Below the pieces are notes generated by a model. That model was given only the letters and a program-made list of their open reading frames with translations, was not told the origin of the DNA and ran no database searches. The position numbers were made by a program, and so were the translations under genes. Shown here piece by piece: positions 1-5,236 of a DNA stretch of 7,652 bases (the first letter of the stretch is position 1; each line of letters begins with the position of its first letter). The DNA is from CAYVKY01 sp964452115 (GTDB taxonomy: Bacteria > Bacteroidota > Ignavibacteria > Tepidaquicellales > Tepidaquicellaceae), in contig CAYVKY010000113.1 of the NCBI GenBank assembly GCA_964452115.1, positions 1 to 7,652 on the forward strand. Direction: 5' to 3'.

Positions 1-65
1 AATATGCAGGTTTTGGAGTTTTATTCCTTCACTTTTCAAATAGTGTGTTTGGCAGCGGAACGATG

Positions 66-105
66 TAATAATAAAAATGCTTCCCAAGCGGGACTTGGAA
101 AGCAT
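66..105 (-). terminator. Intrinsic (Rho-independent) terminator of the T9SS cargo gene
   Basis: Read on the minus strand, this begins 27 nt after the stop codon of the T9SS gene. The left arm ATGCTTTCCAAG pairs with CTTGGGAAGCAT around a 5-nt loop (TCCCG), giving a 12-bp stem with a single G-U wobble. The stem is followed at once by TTTTTATTATT. Stem plus U-tract is the standard intrinsic terminator layout. The plus strand has no T-run after the stem, so termination should be one-directional. Confidence 0.85.
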
Positions 106-132
106 TATGTGAGTTGGAGATATGAAAAACTT

Positions 133-1809
133 TTATTTTACTACTGCCATCTTTTTGGAGTCGGTGAAATAGGATGCATTAATCATATAGAAATATATTC
201 CGCTGGCTAAGCCCGAGGCGTCGAATGTCATTTCGTAAAAGCCGGCGGGTTTATTTTCGCTGACAAGTTTTTTTATCAGGCGCCCGGATATGTCGTACAG
301 GCTTATGTCCACATAGGTTTCAAACGGAATCTGATATTTGATGTTTGTAACCGGATTGAAGGGATTGGGATAATTTTGCGAGAGCGAAAATTTATCGGGA
401 AGCACAGGGTTAATCACCGTTACTTCTTCATTGTTTATGAAATTGCGGAAAATCCAGTTTGCGAGGTCGCTGAGACGCTTGAGCCTTGTAACGCTGTTCA
501 GGTTGCTGCTGCCTCTTGCTATCAGCTGTGAGATGTATATGGTTTGCTTTTGCCCGGGATATACTGTAAGGCTGTCGCTGCCGGATGCCATTGTGTATCT
601 TAAGTCACCGGGACCTAATGTGTCAAGCACGCCAATTGTATCGCCGCCGCAATTGTTCATGGTGCCTTTTATCATCGTCCATCCTGCGTTGGTTTCCGGG
701 TCGCCCGGAAATACGAATTTGGTTTTGCGTGAACCCTGCCCCAAAGGAATCGTCGGATTCAAGAACGGCGTTCCGTCTTTTTTGAATCCTCTTAAAAAAT
801 TATATGCGGGATCCGGCTCGCCGTTCGGGTCGGATTCACACCAAATCCATCCTGACATCGGTCCGATGAAATGCGTGAATGATGTGAGCATTAATGTGTC
901 GGAATTGTGCGCCGAGTCAATGGGTCCGCGGAGAATCCGCATTCCGAATGCAGGCGGATGGGTTCCGTAATATACATCAGAATCACTTCCGTTATAGCAG
1001 TAGCCGAGGTTCCGCGTGGTGTCGCATCCGATGTAGTCGTCATATCCATAACCTAAATCCACATCGGCAATTACTGCAAAGTATGTGCTGTCCCACCTGT
1101 AAGCGCCTTTATTGAAAACTTCCCATTTGATGTATTGAATGTCATCCATTCCGGGCGCATCGTATGTGAAAGCGGTAAGGTGCACTTCGGACATCAGAAG
1201 CGGACCGGTGACGCCGCCGCCGAATCCTTCGCCTGAATTATGCGACCAAGCGAAGCCGTCCGTGAGGCACGCGAATATGGTTTGCGATGCATAGCTCAAT
1301 CCCGGCTTGTCAATCCCCTGGTCATACTTTCCGTTGTGATTTTCGTCAACAAAAGGCGCGCCGTAAGGAACCATCTTGTACCAGTTTACATAATCGGGAT
1401 TGTTGTAAATGTTGTCGCCGTATTTGACGGAGTAAAATTTGAAATCATCGTTTGTAACAGCATGCCCGTTTACGATATAGCCGGCGGTAAATTCACCGCG
1501 ATATGAACTCATAGTTTCGGCAATCTGTCCGTTTATTTTAGCGGCGATGCTGAAGCCCGCGGTGAAGCATGCGGTAAGTCCTGAACCTTTCGGCCAGTAA
1601 AGCCCCGGACCATTTTGCAGGTACGGGTTGGTATTAAATGTCCCCGATGTGCCGAAATATGCTGCGAGGTTGTTGTAATCCAGCATTGTGTAACTGAGTG
1701 AATATGAATTTGAGTGCGGAAAGCTGAACGGATTTATGCGCATGTACGGCTTTGCGGATAAAATATTCGCGGTGAGGAATAAAACTATTGCAAATATACA
1801 TTTTTTCAT
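133..1809 (-). CDS. Secreted protein with C-terminal T9SS type A sorting domain (558 aa)
   Basis: Predicted secreted or cell-surface protein exported by Sec and then by the type IX secretion system. Residues 1-19 form a signal peptide (MKK, hydrophobic IFAIVLFLTANI, cleavage likely after LSA). The body, about 20-465, is rich in aromatic residues, Gly and Asp. It contains a calcium-loop-like DENHNGKYD at 155-163 and a dense acidic stretch ending DDYIGCDTTRN near 257-267, which I associate with an uncharacterised family of long T9SS cargo proteins in Ignavibacteria-like genomes. No catalytic motif is recognised. Residues about 472-558 are the sorting domain: NYPNPFNP at 479-486, then the beta-rich YDISGRLIKKL, FDASGLASGIYFY and a terminal KKMAVVK, which would be cleaved and the protein anchored or released. 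The start is supported by the signal peptide and by AAGGG upstream, although the 3-nt spacing is short. It has its own promoter and terminator, so it is probably monocistronic. Ligand or enzymatic role unknown. Confidence 0.9.
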   Translation of the reverse strand: MKKCIFAIVLFLTANILSAKPYMRINPFSFPHSNSYSLSYTMLDYNNLAAYFGTSGTFNTNPYLQNGPGLYWPKGSGLTACFTAGFSIAAKINGQIAETMSSYRGEFTAGYIVNGHAVTNDDFKFYSVKYGDNIYNNPDYVNWYKMVPYGAPFVDENHNGKYDQGIDKPGLSYASQTIFACLTDGFAWSHNSGEGFGGGVTGPLLMSEVHLTAFTYDAPGMDDIQYIKWEVFNKGAYRWDSTYFAVIADVDLGYGYDDYIGCDTTRNLGYCYNGSDSDVYYGTHPPAFGMRILRGPIDSAHNSDTLMLTSFTHFIGPMSGWIWCESDPNGEPDPAYNFLRGFKKDGTPFLNPTIPLGQGSRKTKFVFPGDPETNAGWTMIKGTMNNCGGDTIGVLDTLGPGDLRYTMASGSDSLTVYPGQKQTIYISQLIARGSSNLNSVTRLKRLSDLANWIFRNFINNEEVTVINPVLPDKFSLSQNYPNPFNPVTNIKYQIPFETYVDISLYDISGRLIKKLVSENKPAGFYEMTFDASGLASGIYFYMINASYFTDSKKMAVVK

Positions 1810-1833
1810 AATCCCTTGGGAAAGTTTTTTTGT

Positions 1834-1862
1834 ATTATAGTGTATATTTTTTTTATATTCAA
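1834..1862 (-). promoter_or_regulatory. Sigma70-like promoter of the T9SS cargo gene
   Basis: On the minus strand, TTGAAT (1857-1862) lies exactly 17 bp from a perfect TATAAT (1834-1839). Transcription would start near 1827, giving a leader of about 17-20 nt before the ATG at 1809. The motif is the Escherichia coli-type consensus rather than the Bacteroidetes TTTG/TAnnTTTG pair. The region is AT-rich, which raises the chance of spurious matches, but hexamers, spacing and distance to the start all agree. Confidence 0.65.
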
Positions 1863-1874
1863 GTTAGAATCGGG

Positions 1875-1891
1875 ATGCATGAAGTATGCAT
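1875..1891. repeat. ATGCAT-GAAGT-ATGCAT dyad
   Basis: Two copies of the self-complementary hexamer ATGCAT are separated by 5 nt, so the site is both a direct and an inverted repeat. It sits 12 bp upstream of the -35 hexamer of the T9SS gene promoter. It could be a regulator binding site or a decayed hairpin repeat; only the symmetry is directly seen. Confidence 0.35.
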
Positions 1892-1901
1892 TGTTCCATC
1901 A

Positions 1902-1937
1902 CTCGTCACGCGGCGAACACGCAGGTTCGCCCCTGCA
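1902..1937. repeat. REP-like hairpin, GGCGAAC/GTTCGCC type
   Basis: GGCGAAC (1912-1918) and GTTCGCC (1925-1931) form a perfect 7-bp stem around ACGCAG. A mutually exclusive second stem pairs GCAGG (1921-1925) with CCTGC (1932-1936). The element is much more GC-rich than its AT-rich surroundings and is led by CTCGT at 1902-1906, as are the other hairpins in this window. It resembles short dispersed palindromes I remember from Bacteroidota and similar genomes; family membership is not verified. Confidence 0.55.
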
Positions 1938-1945
1938 ATTATTTT

Positions 1946-1973
1946 TCATATCTCATATATCATATTTCATAAC
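1946..1973. repeat. Left part of interrupted 7-bp tandem repeat
   Basis: Four consecutive heptads are visible: TCATATC, TCATATA, TCATATT and the degenerate TCATAAC. They match the unit of the longer array at 2058-2106 and are in the same 7-nt phase with it (2058 minus 1946 is 112, or 16 x 7). Non-coding; no open frame continues through it. Confidence 0.7.
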
Positions 1974-1984
1974 ATCTATAGACC

Positions 1985-2010
1985 CTCGTTCCCATGCTCC
2001 AGCGTGGGAA
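1985..2010. repeat. REP-like hairpin, TTCCC/GGGAA stem variant
   Basis: After a CTCG lead-in (1985-1988), TTCCCATGCT (1989-1998) pairs with AGCGTGGGAA (2001-2010) across a 2-nt CC loop: a 10-bp stem with one G-T wobble. The inner core ATGCTCCAGCGT is identical to the hairpins at 2029-2054 and 3246-3271, while the outer stem differs on both sides in a compensating way. Confidence 0.75.
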
Positions 2011-2026
2011 AAACGCTTCCGACTCC

Positions 2027-2054
2027 CTCGTGCCGATGCTCCAGCGTCGGCACG
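2027..2054. repeat. REP-like hairpin, TGCCG/CGGCA stem variant, copy 1
   Basis: Following CTCG, CGTGCCGATGCT (2029-2040) pairs with AGCGTCGGCACG (2043-2054) around a CC loop, a 12-bp stem with one G-T wobble. All 28 nt are identical to 3244-3271. It lies 16 nt from the end of the TTCCC/GGGAA hairpin, so the two form a closely spaced doublet, and 52 nt downstream (minus strand) of the aldo/keto reductase stop codon. No T-run follows on either strand, so it is not a typical intrinsic terminator. Confidence 0.8.
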
Positions 2055-2057
2055 CAC

Positions 2058-2106
2058 TCATATTTCATATTTCATATATCATATTTCATATCTCATATTT
2101 TGTATT
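2058..2106. repeat. 7-bp tandem repeat array (TCATATT-like, seven units)
   Basis: Units in order on the plus strand: TCATATT, TCATATT, TCATATA, TCATATT, TCATATC, TCATATT, TTGTATT. The next heptad begins with the TCA at 2107-2109, which is the complement of the aldo/keto reductase stop codon, so the array abuts the gene without spacer and shares its phase with the stop codon. Units differ only at position 7, apart from the degenerate last one. Non-coding. Confidence 0.85.
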
Positions 2107-3135
2107 TCATCGTTTATGATTTACAAAATCTTTCACCTCGCCGCCGAAAAAAACATTTTTTAAAAGTTCGGGTGAAAGAAAATCATGCGGAAATCCAAGT
2201 TCGATTTTACTTACTTCGTTGAGGCGTTCCATCGCATCCAGCGGAATTTCAAATTCAATACAGCCGAGTGAATCTTTCAGCTGTTCGGAAGTTCTTGCGC
2301 CGATAATCGGAATCACAACCTGATCGCGCTGGCGTGTCCAGTTCAGTGCAATCTGCGCAGGTGTGTGGAGAGTTTCTTCGGCAATTTCCATAACAACTTT
2401 AGTGATTTTTTGTGCCCGTTCATTTCTGCGTTTCGAATTTTCAGGAACGCGCCCTTTTGCATTTGCATCTTTCAGGTACTTTCCCGAAAGCGCTCCTCCG
2501 CCCATTGCGCCCCACGGTGTTACCGCAAGCCCGAGCTCCTTTGCCATCGGAAGCAGGTCGCGCAATCCGTCCGGAGTTATGAGACTGAACTCAATCTGAA
2601 GTCCCGCAAACGTGTGCCATCCGCGAAGCTCAGCCATAGTCTGCGCACGCGAAACTATCCAGGCGGGTGTATCCGACATGCCGATGTAATTCACTTTCCT
2701 GCTCGTAACGAGGTCATCAAATGCGCGCATAATTTCTTCGACCGGCGTGGTGTAATCCCAGTAGTGCAGCCAGAATAAATCAATATAGTCGGTATTCAGC
2801 CGTTTCAAACTGCCTTCCACAGAGCGAATCATATTCTTTCTGTGATTGCCGGAAAAATTCAAATCTCCTTTCCTGTCAGATATAGAATATTTTGTCGCAA
2901 GCACAAAGTGGTCTCTGTCCTGATGTATAAATTCGCCCACCCATTTTTCACTCGTTCCGAATGTGTAAGCATTCGCAGTGTCAATAAAAGTTCCTCCGGC
3001 ATCCGCAAATACATCGAATACTTCTTTTGATGTTTCATAATCCGCACCGATAGCAGATTCCGTCCCGAAAGTCATTGTGCCGAGGCACACCTCCGATACA
3101 CGCAGTCCGCTGTTTCCGAATAATTTGTATTTCAT
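2107..3135 (-). CDS. Aldo/keto reductase (342 aa)
   Basis: Cytoplasmic NADPH-dependent oxidoreductase of the aldo/keto reductase superfamily (broad COG0667-like group), reducing aldehydes or ketones to alcohols; exact substrate not predictable. Counting from MKYKLFGNSGLRVSEV, the catalytic tetrad is visible: D52 and Y57 in FIDTANAY, K82 in ATKY and H124 in WLHYWD. Beta strands of the (beta/alpha)8 barrel include YIDLFWLH and VNYIGMSD, and IPIIGARTSEQL (275-286) is the cofactor phosphate-binding segment. Length is normal for the family. The frame is open for 27 more codons upstream to 3216, but that extension is encoded partly by a palindromic repeat and lacks homology, while the typical AKR N-terminus begins at 3135, so I chose the inner ATG. 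No clear Shine-Dalgarno precedes it (A-rich leader). The gene appears to stand alone, between two hairpin-rich intergenic stretches. Confidence 0.93.
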   Translation of the reverse strand: MKYKLFGNSGLRVSEVCLGTMTFGTESAIGADYETSKEVFDVFADAGGTFIDTANAYTFGTSEKWVGEFIHQDRDHFVLATKYSISDRKGDLNFSGNHRKNMIRSVEGSLKRLNTDYIDLFWLHYWDYTTPVEEIMRAFDDLVTSRKVNYIGMSDTPAWIVSRAQTMAELRGWHTFAGLQIEFSLITPDGLRDLLPMAKELGLAVTPWGAMGGGALSGKYLKDANAKGRVPENSKRRNERAQKITKVVMEIAEETLHTPAQIALNWTRQRDQVVIPIIGARTSEQLKDSLGCIEFEIPLDAMERLNEVSKIELGFPHDFLSPELLKNVFFGGEVKDFVNHKR

Positions 3136-3201
3136 AATGTTTTTTTTATTTTCAAAAATATAACATATTTTTAGCAGATTAAATTTCGATGAGTTTTTCC
3201 C

Positions 3202-3229
3202 GTAGAGACAAAGCATGCTTTGTCTCTAC
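3202..3229. repeat. Perfect 28-nt palindrome (GTAGAGAC...GTCTCTAC)
   Basis: GTAGAGACAAAGCA (3202-3215) is followed directly by its exact reverse complement TGCTTTGTCTCTAC (3216-3229), with no loop and no mismatch. It is preceded by CCCGT (3199-3203, overlapping the first two bases), similar to the CTCGT before the other hairpins. It lies 67 nt upstream of the aldo/keto reductase start and 14 nt before the next hairpin repeat. It resembles dispersed GTAGAGAC palindromes I recall from other bacterial genomes, unverified here. Confidence 0.85.
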
Positions 3230-3243
3230 AACATTATTTTCCT

Positions 3244-3271
3244 CTCGTGCCGATGCTCCAGCGTCGGCACG
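3244..3271. repeat. REP-like hairpin, TGCCG/CGGCA stem variant, copy 2
   Basis: Base-for-base identical over 28 nt to 2027-2054: CTCG lead-in, CGTGCCGATGCT (3246-3257), CC loop, AGCGTCGGCACG (3260-3271). Same orientation as the first copy, on the other side of the aldo/keto reductase gene. It lies only 16 nt before the assembly gap. Confidence 0.85.
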
Positions 3272-3287
3272 TTTTGAATAAAAAAAA

Positions 3288-3387
3288 NNNNNNNNNNNNN
3301 NNNNNNNNNNNNNNNNNNNNNNNNNNNNNNNNNNNNNNNNNNNNNNNNNNNNNNNNNNNNNNNNNNNNNNNNNNNNNNNNNNNNNNN
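3288..3387. other. Assembly gap (100 Ns)
   Basis: Exactly 100 ambiguous bases, the usual placeholder for a scaffold gap of unknown true length. The left flank is a run of A after a REP-like hairpin; the right flank is an AT-rich segment ending at the pepD stop codon. Whether pepD and the aldo/keto reductase are truly adjacent therefore cannot be known, and a pepD terminator or reductase promoter elements could lie in the missing sequence. Confidence 0.97.
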
Positions 3388-3409
3388 TAAAAATATTAAT
3401 ATATAAATT

Positions 3410-4870
3410 TTATTTTTTCGGAACGTTCTTCAGAGAATCTTTCATATATTCCCAGAATTTTTCTACCGTTGAAATTTCCACAGCTTCATCCGGTGAATGC
3501 GGATGTTTCACTGTCGGACCGAACGAAATCATATCCAGATTCGGATATACTCCGCCTATAATTCCGCATTCAAGTCCTGCGTGAATTGCCATTATTTCGG
3601 GTTTTGTGCCGAAAAGTTTTTCATAACTTAAAGTCATTTCTTTAAGTATAAGTGAATCGGGATTCGGTTTCCAACCGGAATATTGTCCGTCGAAATTGAT
3701 TTCTGCACCTGCGAGTTCAAATACGCATCTGAACATATTTTCAACACTGAATTTCGCGGAATCAACTGAGCTTCTGATAAGTGCCTGCATAATGATTTCA
3801 CCGTTTCCGGATTTAACTATTGCAAGACTTGATGATGTTTCCACGAGTCCGGGCATTTCGGTGCTCATTCTTCTTACACCGTTCGGGCAGCCGTAGATTG
3901 CATAAATCAGATTTTTCTGAGTTGTTTCGTCAATGAGCTTTTTCGGCATCTCGCACGGCTCTGCTGTAATAGTTACGTCCGGGTCTGCAGTCGAATATTC
4001 ACTCTTTACAGTGTCATTGAAATTCATCACGAGCTTTTTGAATTCTTCGGCTTTGCCTTTCGGAACCACAACTTCAGCTATTGCCTCTCTGGGGATTGCA
4101 TTACGGAGATTTCCGCCGTCTATGCTTGCAAGGCGCATTCCGAGATTTCTTGATGCATCATATAATACGCGGAACATAATCTTGTTTGAATTTCCTCTGC
4201 CAAGCTGAATATCACATCCTGAATGTCCGCCTTTTAATCCTTTAACGCTGATTTTAAATGCAGCCATTCCTGCCGGCACGTCAACTTCTTTGTAAGTGAA
4301 TTTTGCATTTGCATTCGAACCGCCTGCGCAGCCGATGAAAAGCTGTCCTTCATCTTCCGAATCAAGATTCATAAGGATATCACCTTTAAGGATTCCGGGT
4401 TTTAAGCCGAATGCGCCGGTCATGCCTGTTTCTTCGTCAATCGTTAAAAGAACTTCAATCGGTCCGTGCACTAAATCTTTTGCTTCGAGCACTGCAAGTG
4501 CCGTGGCAACTCCGATACCGTTGTCGCCGCCGAGCGTTGTGCCTGTGGCTTTCACCCAGCCGTCAACTATGCGCGGCTTTATCGGGTCGGTTTCGAAATT
4601 GTGAACCACATCCGAATTCTTTTGCGGTACCATATCCATATGAGCCTGAAGTATGATGCCTTTTCTGTTTTCCATTCCCTTTGTTGCAGGTTTGGATATA
4701 TAAACGTTTCCTACTTCATCAACGCGAGTAGGCAATCCGAGGTTTTCCCCGAATTTTTTTGCATATTCAATTATTTTACCTTCAAACTTTGAAGGACGCG
4801 GAATATTCGCGATCTCTTCAAAAATTTCCCATATTCTTTTGGGCTGAAGGTTTCCTAATACGTTACCCAT
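3410..4870 (-). CDS. pepD: Aminoacyl-histidine dipeptidase, M20 family (PepD-like, 486 aa)
   Basis: Cytoplasmic di-zinc dipeptidase (Xaa-His dipeptidase/carnosinase group) that hydrolyses dipeptides. The active-site set is complete: H77 and D79 in QAHMDMV, D116 in GGDNGIG, catalytic E146 and metal-ligand E147 in IDEETG, D170 in MNLDSED and H458 in KHPHSP. All sit three residues below the positions I recall for the E. coli PepD catalytic and metal residues, and overall length (486 versus about 485) agrees. GGHSGCDI near 214-221 starts the lid/dimerisation segment. The start is fixed by a strong AAGAAGG at 9-nt spacing. Its ATG overlaps the stop of the PqqD-like gene (ATGGGTAA), implying translational coupling and co-transcription with the OPT transporter. 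In context it probably hydrolyses imported peptides after uptake. Substrate breadth is inferred from family only. Confidence 0.95.
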   Translation of the reverse strand: MGNVLGNLQPKRIWEIFEEIANIPRPSKFEGKIIEYAKKFGENLGLPTRVDEVGNVYISKPATKGMENRKGIILQAHMDMVPQKNSDVVHNFETDPIKPRIVDGWVKATGTTLGGDNGIGVATALAVLEAKDLVHGPIEVLLTIDEETGMTGAFGLKPGILKGDILMNLDSEDEGQLFIGCAGGSNANAKFTYKEVDVPAGMAAFKISVKGLKGGHSGCDIQLGRGNSNKIMFRVLYDASRNLGMRLASIDGGNLRNAIPREAIAEVVVPKGKAEEFKKLVMNFNDTVKSEYSTADPDVTITAEPCEMPKKLIDETTQKNLIYAIYGCPNGVRRMSTEMPGLVETSSSLAIVKSGNGEIIMQALIRSSVDSAKFSVENMFRCVFELAGAEINFDGQYSGWKPNPDSLILKEMTLSYEKLFGTKPEIMAIHAGLECGIIGGVYPNLDMISFGPTVKHPHSPDEAVEISTVEKFWEYMKDSLKNVPKK

Positions 4871-5231
4871 TTTTTGTTTCCTTCTTTAATTCTTTAAAAT
4901 AAATAAATTTTTGATAATGTAAATCCGTAAGAAACTTTGTGATTCTCTCTTCGGCGGGCTCTATCCTGCCGCCGAGTTTTTCCCTTAGTTTTGCCGCGAT
5001 ATCGGAAACTCTGTTCTCACCGTCTATCAACAGCCATACTTCGCTTCCGATTTCATCAAGCTTCACTTTATAGTTTTGCGATTTACGCGAAGGAATAAGA
5101 GACTTCATAAAGTTGCTTTTGAACTTTGGAATTACCAGTTTCACGATGCCGTCATCAACCGTAAATTCCTGATTACGGCAGGGCGTGAAATCCAGATAAT
5201 TATATATTATATTTTGTTTCTTTTTAAACAT
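4863..5231 (-). CDS. PqqD-fold protein (RRE-like, 122 aa)
   Basis: Small soluble protein with a C-terminal PqqD-like winged-helix domain, roughly residues 55-115. Its typical pattern is KLDEIGSEVWLLIDGENRVSDIAAKL, then an amphipathic helix EERITKFLTDLHYQKFIYF. PqqD itself is a peptide chaperone that presents the PqqA precursor to the radical-SAM enzyme PqqE, and related RRE domains bind leader peptides. This one is longer than a bare PqqD domain: residues 1-54 add a beta-rich start (EFTVDDGIVKLVIPKF) and a basic segment (FKSNFMKSLIPSRKSQNYK). No radical-SAM enzyme or precursor peptide is visible. It starts 5 nt after the transporter stop codon, with AGGA 11 nt upstream, and overlaps pepD by 8 nt, so its function is presumably tied to peptide import or hydrolysis. 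The fold call rests on motif resemblance; the role is unknown. Confidence 0.8.
   Translation of the reverse strand: MFKKKQNIIYNYLDFTPCRNQEFTVDDGIVKLVIPKFKSNFMKSLIPSRKSQNYKVKLDEIGSEVWLLIDGENRVSDIAAKLREKLGGRIEPAEERITKFLTDLHYQKFIYFKELKKETKNG
4880..4886 (-). promoter_or_regulatory. Ribosome binding site of pepD
   Basis: AAGAAGG on the minus strand, 9 nt before the pepD ATG and lying inside the end of the PqqD-like coding region. It is the strongest Shine-Dalgarno sequence in the operon and decides the start codon. Confidence 0.7.
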
Positions 5232-5236
5232 AATTT

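Noticed and set aside
4..210. 68-codon plus-strand open frame at the left edge
   Set aside because: It runs through the intrinsic terminator hairpin and antisense to the end of the T9SS gene, with no recognisable protein features.
431..970. 179-codon plus-strand open frame inside the T9SS gene
   Set aside because: It lies fully antisense to a gene with signal peptide and sorting domain, and its translation resembles no protein family; overlap by chance.
2027..2054. REP-like hairpin as intrinsic terminator of the aldo/keto reductase
   Set aside because: The stem is strong but lacks a following T-run on either strand, and an identical copy lies upstream of the same gene, which fits a dispersed repeat better.
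2058..2106. Heptad array as a CRISPR or phase-variable coding repeat
   Set aside because: Units are 7 bp with no spacers, so it is not CRISPR; it lies after the stop codon, so copy changes would not shift any reading frame.
1816..2222. Plus-strand open frames of 115 and 130 codons across the intergenic repeats
   Set aside because: They are translations of heptad repeats and hairpins (repeated ISYF-type residues), with no plausible domain and no ribosome binding site; the 130-codon frame also runs into the antisense of the reductase.
3153..3160. Bacteroidetes-type -7 motif TATTTTTG (TAnnTTTG) upstream of the aldo/keto reductase
   Set aside because: No TTTG or TTG lies at the required distance upstream, and the motif is easily matched by chance in such AT-rich DNA.
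3136..3216. 27-codon N-terminal extension of the aldo/keto reductase to an ATG at 3216
   Set aside because: The extension is partly encoded by the palindromic repeat, has no AKR homology, and the standard AKR N-terminus starts at the ATG at 3135.
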